Source: Gemmatimonadota bacterium
Lineage (GTDB): Bacteria > Gemmatimonadota > Gemmatimonadetes > Gemmatimonadales > GWC2-71-9
Length of the DNA stretch: 64,000 bases
Direction of reading: 5' to 3'
NCBI GenBank assembly: GCA_029863245.1
Contig: JAOTVV010000012.1
Coordinates: 1 to 64,000, forward strand
Shown here: positions 1 through 8,804 of the stretch, piece after piece
Numbering within the stretch: position 1 is the stretch's first letter
How the letters are laid out: every line of letters starts with the position of its first letter
The notes under the pieces: model-generated
Database searches by the model: none
Seen by the model: the letters and a program-made list of their open reading frames with translations, nothing else
Told to the model about the DNA's origin: nothing
Program-made: the position numbers and the translations under genes

Positions 1-1544
1 TGTTGCTGTCACCGCGCGAGCTGAACTCCGCGTCGCTCCCCACTCGAACGTTCATCAACGAGCGCTTCGTGTTCACCCATGGGATGGGTCTCACACTCGG
101 CCCCGTCAACCAGGTGACCGAAGAGGGACTGCCGGTCCTGTTCATCCAGGACCTTCCGCCTGTGTCGAACGTCTCGCTCAGCGTGACGCGACCCGGCATC
201 TACTACGGGGAACTCTCGAACGATTGGGTCTTCGTGAACACCCGCCAGCAGGAGTTCGATTACCCCTCCGGCGAGGGAAACGTGTTCGCGAATTACGAGG
301 GCACCGGGGGTGTCCTCGTCTCGTCCTTGCTCCGACGGGCGGTGCTCTCCATCCGCTTCGGGTCGCTCAAGATCCTGATGTCCAACTACATCACGAGCGA
401 GAGCAGAGTCATGTACCACCGCCGCGTCCGGGAGCGTGCCCGGAAGGCGCTGCCGTTCCTGATCTGGGACGGTGATCCGTATGTCGTGATCACGGACGAC
501 GGCCAACTGAAGTGGATTCTCGACGCATACACCGCGAGCGACCGGTACCCCTACGCACAGCGGATCCGGGACGGTACCAACTATTTGCGGAACAGCGTCA
601 AGGTGGTCATCGATGCGTATCACGGGACGGTCGACGCCTACATCGCCGATCCCGAGGATCCGATCATCCGAACCTACGACCGCGTGTTCCCGGGGATCTT
701 CAAACCGCTGGACGCGCTACCCGCCGATCTTCGGGCCCACCTGCGGTACCCGGAAGATCTGTTCCGGATTCAGACCATGCTGTACACGACCTATCACATG
801 GGAGAGCCGGAGATCTTCTATCACCGAGAAGACGAGTGGCAGATTCCGACGGTGGGCCGGGGCGAGATATCTCGCGACCCGTATCTCCGACACATGGTGA
901 TGAAGCTTCCTACCGAAGCGCGGGAGGAGTTCATCATCATGACGCCGTTCACGCCGCGTGGGAAGGACAACCTCTCGGCCTGGATGGTGGCACGGAACGA
1001 CGGTGAGCACCTCGGCGAGCTCGTCGTGTATCGGTTCTCGAGGCAACGGTTGCTGTTCGGCCCCACGCAGGTCGCGAACCGCATCGATCAGGATACCGAG
1101 GTCTCTCGCCAGATTTCGCTGTGGGACCAGCGGGGCTCGCAGGTGATTCGGGGCAACCTGTTGGTGATCCCGATCGAGGAGTCGCTGATCTTTGTCCAGG
1201 CCCTCTACCTCCGAGCCGAAGGCGGCCGCATTCCCGAGTTGAAGCGCGTGATCGTCGCCTATGAGAATCAGGTCGTGATGGAAGAAACGCTCGAGGGGGG
1301 GCTCGAGCGCCTGTTTGGCGGGTCGTTCGACGTCGCGACCGAGCGACGACCCGACGTCGCCGAAGCCCGGCCCGCGGCGGCGGTCACCACCCTCAACGAG
1401 TTGATTGCCGAGGCGGCGGATCACTACGATCAAGCACTCGCGGCCCAGCGATCGGGTGATTGGGCTCGATACGGCGACGAGATGCGTCGGGTAGGAGAGC
1501 TGCTGCGCCAGCTGCGGCAGCAGAGCGGTACCCCGCCCAACTAG
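1..1544 (+). CDS. UPF0182 family membrane protein, C-terminal part
   Basis: The reading frame is open from the left edge and stops with TAG at 1542-1544, so this is the C-terminal part (about 513 residues) of a longer protein whose start and membrane segments lie outside the window. Segments such as [13 protein letters not shown], the stretch around [19 protein letters not shown], and [16 protein letters not shown] match what I know of the UPF0182 (COG1615) family, large proteins with N-terminal membrane helices and an extracytoplasmic domain of unknown function. The last ~60 residues ([26 protein letters not shown] region) form a predicted helical tail, also usual for the family. The gene converges on the PP2C gene with 7 bp between the stops. 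Confidence 0.88.
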   Translation, partial: LLSPRELNSASLPTRTFINERFVFTHGMGLTLGPVNQVTEEGLPVLFIQDLPPVSNVSLSVTRPGIYYGELSNDWVFVNTRQQEFDYPSGEGNVFANYEGTGGVLVSSLLRRAVLSIRFGSLKILMSNYITSESRVMYHRRVRERARKALPFLIWDGDPYVVITDDGQLKWILDAYTASDRYPYAQRIRDGTNYLRNSVKVVIDAYHGTVDAYIADPEDPIIRTYDRVFPGIFKPLDALPADLRAHLRYPEDLFRIQTMLYTTYHMGEPEIFYHREDEWQIPTVGRGEISRDPYLRHMVMKLPTEAREEFIIMTPFTPRGKDNLSAWMVARNDGEHLGELVVYRFSRQRLLFGPTQVANRIDQDTEVSRQISLWDQRGSQVIRGNLLVIPIEESLIFVQALYLRAEGGRIPELKRVIVAYENQVVMEETLEGGLERLFGGSFDVATERRPDVAEARPAAAVTTLNELIAEAADHYDQALAAQRSGDWARYGDEMRRVGELLRQLRQQSGTPPN

Positions 1545-1551
1545 CGCACGG

Positions 1552-2388
1552 CTACGCGAACCGCGTCACGACGACCGTGATGTTGTCGGTGCCGCCTCCC
1601 TCGATGGCGGATCCGATGAGCCGCTCGCTCGCCTCTCTCGCACTGGAGGCACTGTGCAACGATTCGGCGATCTCCTCGTCCCGGACGTGCGCTGTCAGGC
1701 CATCGGTACATAGAAGGAGGGTGTCCCGGGGCTCGAGGTCTACCTTGGAGATCACGGGTTGGATGTCGGTGTCGCCACCGATCGCCTGGACCAGCAGATA
1801 GGCAAACGGTGAGCGGGCGGCCTCTTCGGGCTCCAGGGCACCGTGGTCCACCAAGTCCTGAGCCAACGTCTGATCGCGGGTGACCTGCAGCAGCCGACTG
1901 CCCCGTAGATGATAGCAGCGGCTGTCGCCGATCTGAACGACGTAGGCCCTCGGCCACAGGACGTGGACCATGGTGAGGGTCGTGGCCCCGCCGGCTCCAC
2001 CGGACTCTGCCTGCGCCATGGAGCGGAGGGTGTCGTGGCTCTGTTGCACCACGTTGGCCAACTCGCTCAACAAGTCCTGCGGGACCTGCTCGTCCAGCTT
2101 GTAGAAGCAGCGCATCGAGGTCGTCACGTAGCCCATGATCGCATCGAGCGTTCGGGAGCTGGCCTCTTCGCCTCCCGGCCGGCCGCCCACGCCGTCTGCC
2201 ACCAGGAGCAGGAGGGCCTTGGCGCCGCTGTCGAACCGCCGGCGGTACGATGCCGGAATGCTCGTCCCGTGGATCTCGACCACTTTGTGGAGGGCAGCGA
2301 TGAGGAATTGGTCCTGGTTCTCACGGCGGACCTTGCCGACGTCGGTTGCGCCGTGTACATCGACTGCGACACCTTCAAACATCAGCAT
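1552..2388 (-). CDS. PP2C-family serine/threonine protein phosphatase
   Basis: A 278-residue PPM/PP2C-type phosphatase, predicted cytosolic, which would remove phosphate from Ser/Thr using two metal ions. Metal-binding motifs are in order: GATDVGKVRRENQD (13-26), VADGVGG with D65, QIGDSR (152-157), CTDGL with D229 and GGTDN with D268. The frame runs open far upstream to 2745 across the divergent fabH, but the Met at 2388 is chosen because a GAGGTG Shine-Dalgarno lies just before it and PP2C homology starts here. No membrane segment or fused sensor is seen. Such single-domain enzymes often oppose Hanks-type kinases; no kinase is present in the window, so the partner is unknown. Confidence 0.92.
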   Translation of the reverse strand: MLMFEGVAVDVHGATDVGKVRRENQDQFLIAALHKVVEIHGTSIPASYRRRFDSGAKALLLLVADGVGGRPGGEEASSRTLDAIMGYVTTSMRCFYKLDEQVPQDLLSELANVVQQSHDTLRSMAQAESGGAGGATTLTMVHVLWPRAYVVQIGDSRCYHLRGSRLLQVTRDQTLAQDLVDHGALEPEEAARSPFAYLLVQAIGGDTDIQPVISKVDLEPRDTLLLCTDGLTAHVRDEEIAESLHSASSAREASERLIGSAIEGGGTDNITVVVTRFA

Positions 2389-2515
2389 CGGCGCACCTCG
2401 TGCTCTGAGACTGCCAACGTGCCGCCAACAGATGTCAGTCCGCGCCACCCGGGGCGCCGACCGCAGCCGTCCCGCTACGTAGGAATGGCGCGAGGAACCG
2501 GGGAAAGGAAGGGGT

Positions 2516-3514
2516 ATGCGCTTTACACGGATCGCCGGCACCGGGCACCACGTGCCCCCACGGGTGGTGACGAACCACGACCTCGAGCAGCTGATGGACA
2601 CGTCGGACGAGTGGATCCGGGAGCGAACCGGGATCCGGGAACGGAGGTTCGTCGAGCCGGGCACGGGTAGCTCGGTCCTCGGTGCGGAGGCCGCCCGGGC
2701 GGCGCTGAAGGACGCCGGCTGGAAGCCGACCGACGTGCAGTTCATCGTTTTCGCAACGGTGTCGCCGGATCTCTATTTCCCGGGATGCGGCGTGCTGCTG
2801 CAGGCCGCACTCGGTATCCCGGAGATTGGGGCGCTCGACGTGCGGAACCAGTGTACGGGATTCGTCTACGGGCTGGCGGTGGTCGACGCCTTCATTCGCA
2901 TGGGGATGTACGACCGGGTGCTCCTCGTGGGCTCCGAAGTGCATTCGGCCGGTCTGCAAATGAACACGGCGGGGCGTGACACCGCGGTCCTCTTCGGGGA
3001 CGGTGCGGGAGCCGTCTGTCTCGAGGTGACCACTGGCGAGGATGGCAGCCGGCTCCTGTGGCACCACCTCCACGCCGACGGGCGCTTTGCCAGGGAGCTG
3101 TCCATCCTGAGTCCCGGATCGGCCAATTCGCCGTGGATCACGAAGGAGATGGTCGACGATGGCTCGGCGTTTCCCCACATGAACGGTCGCGAGGTGTTCA
3201 AGCACGCCGTGACGCGCTTCCCCGAAGTGATCGAATCCGTGCTGGCCTCGCAGAAGCTCTCACGTGATGACCTGGACTTGGTGATCCCGCATCAGGCCAA
3301 TGAGCGGATCACCGAAGCGGTCAGGAAGCGATTGGGCGTTGACGAATCCAAGGTCTACAGCAACATCGCGAAGTACGGCAACACGACGGCGGCGAGCATC
3401 CCGATCGCGCTGAGCGAGGCGGTGAGCGACGGCAAGGTGAAACGCGGAAACTTGGTGTGTCTCGCCGCCTTCGGATCCGGGTTCACGTGGGGGGCGAGCC
3501 TGCTGCGCTACTGA
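2516..3514 (+). CDS. fabH: 3-oxoacyl-ACP synthase III (KAS III)
   Basis: A 332-residue condensing enzyme that starts fatty acid synthesis by joining an acyl-CoA primer to malonyl-ACP in the cytoplasm. The catalytic Cys-His-Asn triad is visible: C113 in RNQCTGFVYG, H259 in IPHQAN and N289 in KYGNTTAAS. Length and motif spacing are normal for FabH. The ATG at 2516 follows a purine-rich GGAAAGGAAGGGG sequence. The gene stands alone rather than in a fab cluster, so a role with a special primer (for example branched-chain) or in another acyl pathway cannot be excluded. Its last 32 bases overlap the 3' end of the convergent membrane-protein gene. Confidence 0.93.
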   Translation: MRFTRIAGTGHHVPPRVVTNHDLEQLMDTSDEWIRERTGIRERRFVEPGTGSSVLGAEAARAALKDAGWKPTDVQFIVFATVSPDLYFPGCGVLLQAALGIPEIGALDVRNQCTGFVYGLAVVDAFIRMGMYDRVLLVGSEVHSAGLQMNTAGRDTAVLFGDGAGAVCLEVTTGEDGSRLLWHHLHADGRFARELSILSPGSANSPWITKEMVDDGSAFPHMNGREVFKHAVTRFPEVIESVLASQKLSRDDLDLVIPHQANERITEAVRKRLGVDESKVYSNIAKYGNTTAASIPIALSEAVSDGKVKRGNLVCLAAFGSGFTWGASLLRY

Positions 3515-5822
3515 GCGGAGCGGCGGCGGAGCGGGAGTACATGATGGCTGCGGCGATCGCGTAGATGAGCGCCGCTCCGGCCAGCAGGCTCGACGATCCC
3601 CACTCCAGGGCGACCAGCGCCGCAAGCGGTGCCGCGACCACGGAGGCGAACCCGTTGGCCGCCCACGCCCACGCAAGACCCACCTGATCCTCACGTGCGA
3701 CGAGCCGCACGCCGGCGGGGAACGGAATCCCCATCATGATCGCCACCGGTCCGACGAGCGCGATCGTGGCCACCACTCGCAGCCCCAACGGCAGCGGCTG
3801 CAGAGCGTGCACTGTCGGCAGAAATCCCAGCGACGCCATCGTCACCATGACGACCAACGCCGCCAGGGCATAGCGCACCCGGTGCTCGCCCATCCGATCG
3901 CTCCACAGACTGCCGATTCCCGAGCAGGTCAGGACGAGCGTGAGCACGGCCACGACGGCGAACACGGGATGGCCCAGCAGCAGGGTCGCGACCTGGATCG
4001 TCGCGATTTCCGTCGCTAGGTAGGCCAGGCCGATCGCCGCGAAGTATCCGACGACCGGGAGCACCGGTGCTGCCGCCGACCGCGGCACCCGGGCAGCGAG
4101 CGGCGCGAGGAGCAGGAGGAGCGCGACCACCACACCCTGGCCGAGCGTCGCCAGCAGCGTGACGTGTCCCCATTCGGCAAACGGCCACCACTCGCCGCGC
4201 GCCGCGACGAGCAAGCGCGGCACGGACTCGGGACGGAGGAAGTGATGTGGGTACGGGCGAGCGTCGGTGGCTGGACCAACGTCGAAGGGGTACTCATCGG
4301 TAAAGCGATTGGTGGCCTCCACCCCGCCGGTCGCCGCGCGAGCGGCTGCGAACACGGTCGGCTCGGCGAGCGCATGGAACCGAGCCGTGGGGGGCTGCTC
4401 GAGGCCGGGCCGCCAATCGATCTCGAACTGCCGTTCCGTTGCCCAGTGCTCGAGGCGTTGCACCTCGGCGGGAGTGAAGCCCGCCGGTTTCGCCAAAACG
4501 GTGACCGTTCCCCAGCTGCGGAGCACCACCAGCCCGTCTCGCACCCGTGAGGGGGCCTCCCGACGCAGCGCCTCCGCTGCCGTCAACACCGAGCGCAGGC
4601 TTCCACGCGGCGGCACGGTGAGCCACCCGGTCACCGCGAGTACGCCGCCGCCGTCGAGGATTCGGAGGTACTGGACGTAGGCTTCGACGGTGTGCAGGAA
4701 GTCTTCGCCCAGCGCGTGCACCCCGGCGGCAGTCGCCCCTGGTCCGCCAGCCGGACCGAGCACGACGAGATCGTATCGATGCCGGGCGCGTGCCACGAAC
4801 GATCGGGCATCGGCGACCACCCAGTGTACCGCGGTCGAGTCGGTCTCCGCGTGGGGAGCGCTCGCGTTCAGCGCGACGAGGTCTGGGACGAGCTCCACGG
4901 CGGTGATCGCCCGGGCCCCATGCGCCGCCGCGTTGCGGACCTCCGTGCCGGAGCCGGCCCCCAACACGAGCACTCGCTCATGCCGCGCCGCGGCGTACGG
5001 TGCCGCCGACGGCAGCCAGTCGAGCATCGCCAGGTCATCCGCCGTGGGCTGGGATATCGGCGTAGCTCCCACCAGTTCGCCATCCACGAAGAGGGCACGT
5101 TCAGCGGGGACCGTGCCACCGAATCCGAGCGAGAGCCCCGGGGCATGCCGGAACGCTGGGGCTTCGACGGCCACGACCCACCCGGTGGGTCCGAACCGCT
5201 CGGCGACCCGGTTGGCACCGGGGTACGCCTCGATCTGCGGAAGCGCCTTGTAGGGGGTGATGTCCAGGCGCCACACCGGACTGACGAGCATTCCGATCGC
5301 GACCACCGTGCAGGCGAGCGAGGCGACGCGAAGCTTCCCACCCCCGTTCCACACCGCGGCCAGGGCTCCGAACGCGGCGATCACGGCCGGCAGCCCGATC
5401 GCGCGGTGCGGCTGGACGATCCACAGGACGGTGAGCGCCGCGACCGCCCCGAGTCCGGAGCCGAAGAAGCTCACGCCGTACACGAGGCCCGACTGCCGGA
5501 CGGCGAGCCGGATTCCGAGCAGCACGACCGCGGCGCCGGCCAAGAGCGGCGCAGCCAAAACCAGCTCGATCACCACGAGGCGGAGCCACGATCCGCCGTG
5601 CCACAGCAACTGGGTGGCGTCGATCGGGAGCCGCTCCGCGAGCACCGGTGCGGCGATGAACGCCAGAGCGGTGAGCACGGTCGATCGGGCGAACCAGCGG
5701 TCGGCACGGTCCGCGCCCAGCGGACCGACCAGCGTGAGCAGCGTGCCGCTCGCCCCGAACCCCAGCATCGCTACCCCGATCGCCATGTACGCGAAGTGGT
5801 AGAACTGTACGATGGCGAGCAC
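3483..5822 (-). CDS. Membrane-embedded spermidine-synthase-like protein
   Basis: At least 779 residues: an N-terminal block of hydrophobic helices (about 1-185), a Rossmann methyltransferase/spermidine-synthase-like domain with GAGSGTE at 288-294 and the acidic end of strand 2 (AVELV) near 308-312, and a C-terminal block of hydrophobic helices from about 550. This is the layout of the spermidine-synthase-like membrane proteins of many bacteria, whose substrate is unknown; aminopropyl transfer is not demonstrated. The GTG at 5822 is the first listed start, but the frame stays open upstream and encodes a hydrophobic stretch (LAAVALAAAAILAYQVLLVR) that fits the missing first helix, so the true start is probably near 5905, overlapping the end of the upstream methyltransferase gene. 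Same strand as the next two genes, likely one operon. Confidence 0.8.
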   Translation of the reverse strand: MLAIVQFYHFAYMAIGVAMLGFGASGTLLTLVGPLGADRADRWFARSTVLTALAFIAAPVLAERLPIDATQLLWHGGSWLRLVVIELVLAAPLLAGAAVVLLGIRLAVRQSGLVYGVSFFGSGLGAVAALTVLWIVQPHRAIGLPAVIAAFGALAAVWNGGGKLRVASLACTVVAIGMLVSPVWRLDITPYKALPQIEAYPGANRVAERFGPTGWVVAVEAPAFRHAPGLSLGFGGTVPAERALFVDGELVGATPISQPTADDLAMLDWLPSAAPYAAARHERVLVLGAGSGTEVRNAAAHGARAITAVELVPDLVALNASAPHAETDSTAVHWVVADARSFVARARHRYDLVVLGPAGGPGATAAGVHALGEDFLHTVEAYVQYLRILDGGGVLAVTGWLTVPPRGSLRSVLTAAEALRREAPSRVRDGLVVLRSWGTVTVLAKPAGFTPAEVQRLEHWATERQFEIDWRPGLEQPPTARFHALAEPTVFAAARAATGGVEATNRFTDEYPFDVGPATDARPYPHHFLRPESVPRLLVAARGEWWPFAEWGHVTLLATLGQGVVVALLLLLAPLAARVPRSAAAPVLPVVGYFAAIGLAYLATEIATIQVATLLLGHPVFAVVAVLTLVLTCSGIGSLWSDRMGEHRVRYALAALVVMVTMASLGFLPTVHALQPLPLGLRVVATIALVGPVAIMMGIPFPAGVRLVAREDQVGLAWAWAANGFASVVAAPLAALVALEWGSSSLLAGAALIYAIAAAIMYSRSAAAPLSSAAGSPPT

Positions 5823-5902
5823 TCGAACCAGGAGGACCTGATACGCGAGGATCGCCGCCGCCGCGAGCGCGACGGCCGCGAGTCGGCTGGCGGGGCTTGT
5901 CG

Positions 5903-6685
5903 TCAGCGCAGCCCCTCGAGCATCGGCACGAAGCGCACTGGGAGGAGGTTGGCGGTTCGCAGCCTCCCGTCCTGGTCTTTCTGCACCAGAACGAGATTCT
6001 GAATGCCGTAGACGCTCCCGACGGGAATCACCATGCGGCCGCCCGGTCGCAGCTGGGCCGTGAGCGCGGGCGGGATGTACCCCGCCGCCGCGGTCACGAT
6101 GACGGCATCGAAGGGCGCTTCCTCCTCCCAGCCGACATGCCCGTCGGCGTGACGGACGGTCACGTTTGCGTAGCCGAGCCGTTCCAGACGCTCGGCCGCG
6201 GTCGTGGCGAGGTCCCCGACCAACTCCACGGTGAACACGCGTGCCCCGATGTCCGCGAGCACTGCCGCCTGATATCCGGAGCCGGTGCCGACCTCGAGCA
6301 CCTTCATACCGGGACGCGCACCGATCACCTCCGTCATGTACGCCACGATGTACGGCTGAGAGATGGTCTGGCCGTATCCGATCGGCAGGGGGTGGTCCCC
6401 GTAGGCCCGCGAACGATTGCTGCCGGGGACGAACTCGTGGCGTGGAACACGCTCCATGGCCCGCAGCGTGGCGGAATCGACGACGCCGCGAGCGGCGATC
6501 AGTTCGACCATGGCCTGTCGAGCGGCCTGGGTGCGATCGGCGCCTCGTTGCCCGCGTTCCTGCGCGACGGTAGGAGTGGGGACCAGAAGGATCACGATGG
6601 CCGCGACCAGCACGCTCAGCGGGGGAACGGATCTCCCGAGGCCGGGCCGCCGCCTCTCTGGGTGGGTCATGGCGCGCATGGGCAA
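5903..6685 (-). CDS. pcm: Protein-L-isoaspartate O-methyltransferase, exported form
   Basis: A 260-residue PCMT-type enzyme that uses S-adenosylmethionine to methylate L-isoaspartyl residues in damaged proteins. SAM-binding motif I VLEVGTGSGYQAA lies at 129-141 and the family motif GQTISQP at 105-111. Unlike the usual cytosolic enzyme it carries about 42 extra N-terminal residues with a hydrophobic core (LSVLVAAIVILLV) and an Ala-x-Ala-like end, so it looks exported to the periplasm or anchored there. That is odd because SAM is cytosolic; exported PCMTs are annotated in other bacteria but their function is unclear to me. It sits 4 bp after the esterase gene and just before the membrane spermidine-synthase-like gene. 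Confidence 0.88.
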   Translation of the reverse strand: MPMRAMTHPERRRPGLGRSVPPLSVLVAAIVILLVPTPTVAQERGQRGADRTQAARQAMVELIAARGVVDSATLRAMERVPRHEFVPGSNRSRAYGDHPLPIGYGQTISQPYIVAYMTEVIGARPGMKVLEVGTGSGYQAAVLADIGARVFTVELVGDLATTAAERLERLGYANVTVRHADGHVGWEEEAPFDAVIVTAAAGYIPPALTAQLRPGGRMVIPVGSVYGIQNLVLVQKDQDGRLRTANLLPVRFVPMLEGLR

Positions 6686-6689
6686 CCTG

Positions 6690-7337
6690 TCAGCGTGTGG
6701 CGAGTGAGTGCAGGATGTCGCGATCGATCCAATGACCGCCAGCGTATGCGACCGTCTCGTATGGAATCTCGTGGTCGAACAGCCGCTCCTCCATGGTCAG
6801 CAGTGCGGCGCGGTCGAGGTAGCGGTCCTCCGATCCCACGACAAACGTGAGCCGGGAATCCTCGAGCTTCCCCCAGGCACCTTCGAGATCGAGATCCGGC
6901 GGCAGCAGCTCGCCCCAGAGGATGAGCCGGTCCGTGACGGCTCGGCCGAGACTGATCCACCGCGCGGCCGTGGCTGCACCCTGTGAGAAGCCGAGCACGT
7001 GCACCGCGACGTCGAACCGCCGCATGCTCGAGAAGACGTGGTCGTAGAGACGGTCCAGATACCGCACGTAGTCCGCGATCTCGGACGAGCGGTCCTCTCG
7101 CGTCATCCAGCTGGCGCCTACGGTCTTGGCCGCGTGGTTCGTGTAGTAGCGGGAGAGTCCCTCAGGGGCGACGAGATAGCGATGGCCGTCGTCGAGGACG
7201 CGGAACTCCTCGAGAAACGAGGCCGCGAGCTGCCCGTATCCGTGACACAGGAACCACACCTGTTTCACGGAGGGACTCGGATGACCGAGCGTGAAGAACC
7301 GGGCGGCGCAGGGCACCGTGAGATGGTGTTCCTGCAT
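6690..7337 (-). CDS. Alpha/beta hydrolase, predicted esterase
   Basis: A 215-residue single-domain alpha/beta hydrolase of the phospholipase/carboxylesterase type. The nucleophile elbow GFSQG places the catalytic Ser at 118; D171 in GSEDRY and H202 in GGHW complete a plausible triad, and FLCHGYGQ (29-36) forms the oxyanion region. No signal peptide is seen, so it is probably cytosolic. Substrate is unknown: short-chain esters or lysophospholipids are typical for the family. It is the first gene of the leftward group hydrolase, methyltransferase, membrane protein, with only 4 bp to the next gene. Confidence 0.85.
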   Translation of the reverse strand: MQEHHLTVPCAARFFTLGHPSPSVKQVWFLCHGYGQLAASFLEEFRVLDDGHRYLVAPEGLSRYYTNHAAKTVGASWMTREDRSSEIADYVRYLDRLYDHVFSSMRRFDVAVHVLGFSQGAATAARWISLGRAVTDRLILWGELLPPDLDLEGAWGKLEDSRLTFVVGSEDRYLDRAALLTMEERLFDHEIPYETVAYAGGHWIDRDILHSLATR

Positions 7338-7419
7338 GTGGCGAACTTACGGTTCCCCTCGGCCGACGGCGAGGGGCGCCAGTCTCGACGCCTCGCCTCC
7401 GGGTGTCACCCCCCGCAAG

Positions 7420-7470
7420 ACCCGTGTGGCCCGTGCGGAAGTGCCTCATCCTGGGACCCCGCGCGTGCGG
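7420..7470 (+). promoter_or_regulatory. Two GTGCGG half-sites 32 bp apart, candidate activator sites
   Basis: GTGCGG occurs at 7433-7438 and 7465-7470, exactly 32 bp apart, the same spacing as the full dyads upstream of the multicopper oxidase promoter. The left arms expected 13 bp before (7420-7425 and 7452-7457) match poorly, so only half-sites are supported. They lie about 95 and 63 bp upstream of the start predicted from the -24/-12 element at 7498. GTGCGG is not rare in GC-rich DNA, hence the low confidence. Confidence 0.35.
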
Positions 7471-7497
7471 CCCATCGAATCCTCAACCGCGCTAACC

Positions 7498-7513
7498 AGG
7501 CACAGGACTTGCG
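7498..7513 (+). promoter_or_regulatory. Predicted sigma-54 (-24/-12) promoter before activator 1
   Basis: The sequence AGGCACAGGACTTGCG matches the consensus TGGCACG-N4-TTGC with GG at 7499-7500 and GC at 7511-7512, the required 12-bp register. Predicted transcription start is near 7524, about 137 bases before the preferred TTG start of the activator gene. This suggests autoregulation or cross-activation of the sigma-54 activator. Confidence 0.6.
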
Positions 7514-7660
7514 GTTTCTCGGATTCCGGCGTAGTTCCACTACCGGCAAGGGTCCCACCAGCCATGCCAGGTAGCCCTGGCGTCGCCGGATCGTTGAGGC
7601 TCTGCCCCAAACATGGTATCTCGACTCCAAAGTGGGCAAGAACGCATTGGAGGGAGTGCG

Positions 7661-8800
7661 TTGGCGAGAAACTCAGCGCCACTCGGGTCGTGCGCCAGTT
7701 GCGACGACAAGAACACGTGCAGCGTTTCGCGTGTAGGAGTAGCTTCCATCGTGCCTCATAAGGTCTCATTCCGAAGCGCCAAGCAATCGCCACGAAGCGC
7801 CAAGGAATCGTCGACTCCAGCGGGTTCGTCAGTGCGGCCCTGCCCGTTCGCGTCCGACCAGATCGTGGGGCACAGCCCGGCCATTTTGCACGCACTCAAT
7901 ACTGCTCTGCAGGCCGCCGCCAGTGATGCGACAGTGCTGCTCGTCGGCGAGAGCGGTACCGGCAAGGAGGTGCTAGCCGGTGCAATTCACCGCTATAGTG
8001 GTCGGGCCGACGGGCCATTCGTGGCGGTCAACTGCGCGGCGATGCCGGACCCGCTGCTCGAGTCCGAGTTGTTTGGGCATGTGAAGGGTGCCTTTACCGG
8101 CGCGGACAAGCAGCGGATAGGGCGTTTCGAGCGAGCCACGGGAGGCACCATCTTACTCGACGAGATCGGGGATATGAGCCTCTCGCTCCAAGCCAAGATT
8201 TTGCGGGCCTTGGAAGAGCGTGAGATCGAGCGTGTCGGGGGCGAGGTGCCGATTCAGTTGGACGTGAGGATCGTGGCAGCTACGCACCGTGACCTGCGCG
8301 CGTGCATCGAGAGTGGGCAGTTCCGGGAGGATCTGTATTTCCGTCTCGCGGTGGTCGTGATCCAGCTCCCTCCGCTGCGGGAGCGCCCCGAGGATCTTCG
8401 GCCATTGGCTGACCATTTCCTCACGAGGTATGCGTGCCAATACCACCTTCCGTGTCCCACCCTAGCCGACTCGGCGAGCGAAGCGCTCGGCCGATATTCC
8501 TGGCCGGGCAATGTGCGCGAGCTCCGCAATGTCATGGAGCGGGTGATCGTCCTGTGGGGTGACAGCCCGGTGATATCCGTCGAGCACCTGCCCCCTGAGA
8601 TTGTCGGGGAGGCGTCGACGCTGACTCCGACATCCGAACCCAACGGGAGGCAGGGTATCCTGCCGCTGCATGAACTCGAGCTGCGCCACATTCGACGTGT
8701 CCTCGCCGCCACGGGAGGGCACCTGGCTGAGTCCGCCGAGATCCTGGGAATACATCGAAACACGCTACGACGGAAGCTGCGGGAACACGGGCTGAGCTGA
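7661..8800 (+). CDS. Sigma-54-dependent transcriptional activator with N-terminal Cys cluster
   Basis: A bacterial enhancer-binding protein of about 379 residues: a short N-terminal segment, an AAA+ domain and a Fis-type DNA-binding helix-turn-helix. Walker A GESGTGKE lies at 96-103, an intact GAFTGA sigma-54 contact loop at 143-148, Walker B GGTILLDE about 30 residues later, and the C-terminal helix-turn-helix is [17 protein letters not shown]. There is no receiver, GAF or PAS domain. The N-terminus instead holds C11-x2-C14-x5-C20 and an in-frame 7-residue repeat ([14 protein letters not shown]). The frame has an ATG at 7613, but TTG at 7661 has a GGAGG 7 bases upstream and is preferred. It converges on the TPR gene. 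It is the best candidate activator for the nearby sigma-54 promoters. Confidence 0.88.
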   Translation: MARNSAPLGSCASCDDKNTCSVSRVGVASIVPHKVSFRSAKQSPRSAKESSTPAGSSVRPCPFASDQIVGHSPAILHALNTALQAAASDATVLLVGESGTGKEVLAGAIHRYSGRADGPFVAVNCAAMPDPLLESELFGHVKGAFTGADKQRIGRFERATGGTILLDEIGDMSLSLQAKILRALEEREIERVGGEVPIQLDVRIVAATHRDLRACIESGQFREDLYFRLAVVVIQLPPLRERPEDLRPLADHFLTRYACQYHLPCPTLADSASEALGRYSWPGNVRELRNVMERVIVLWGDSPVISVEHLPPEIVGEASTLTPTSEPNGRQGILPLHELELRHIRRVLAATGGHLAESAEILGIHRNTLRRKLREHGLS

Positions 8801-8804
8801 CGGA

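Noticed and set aside
7420-7438. Full dyad upstream of activator 1
   Set aside because: Left arms at 7420 and 7452 do not match CCGCAC; only GTGCGG half-sites are kept as a low-confidence feature.
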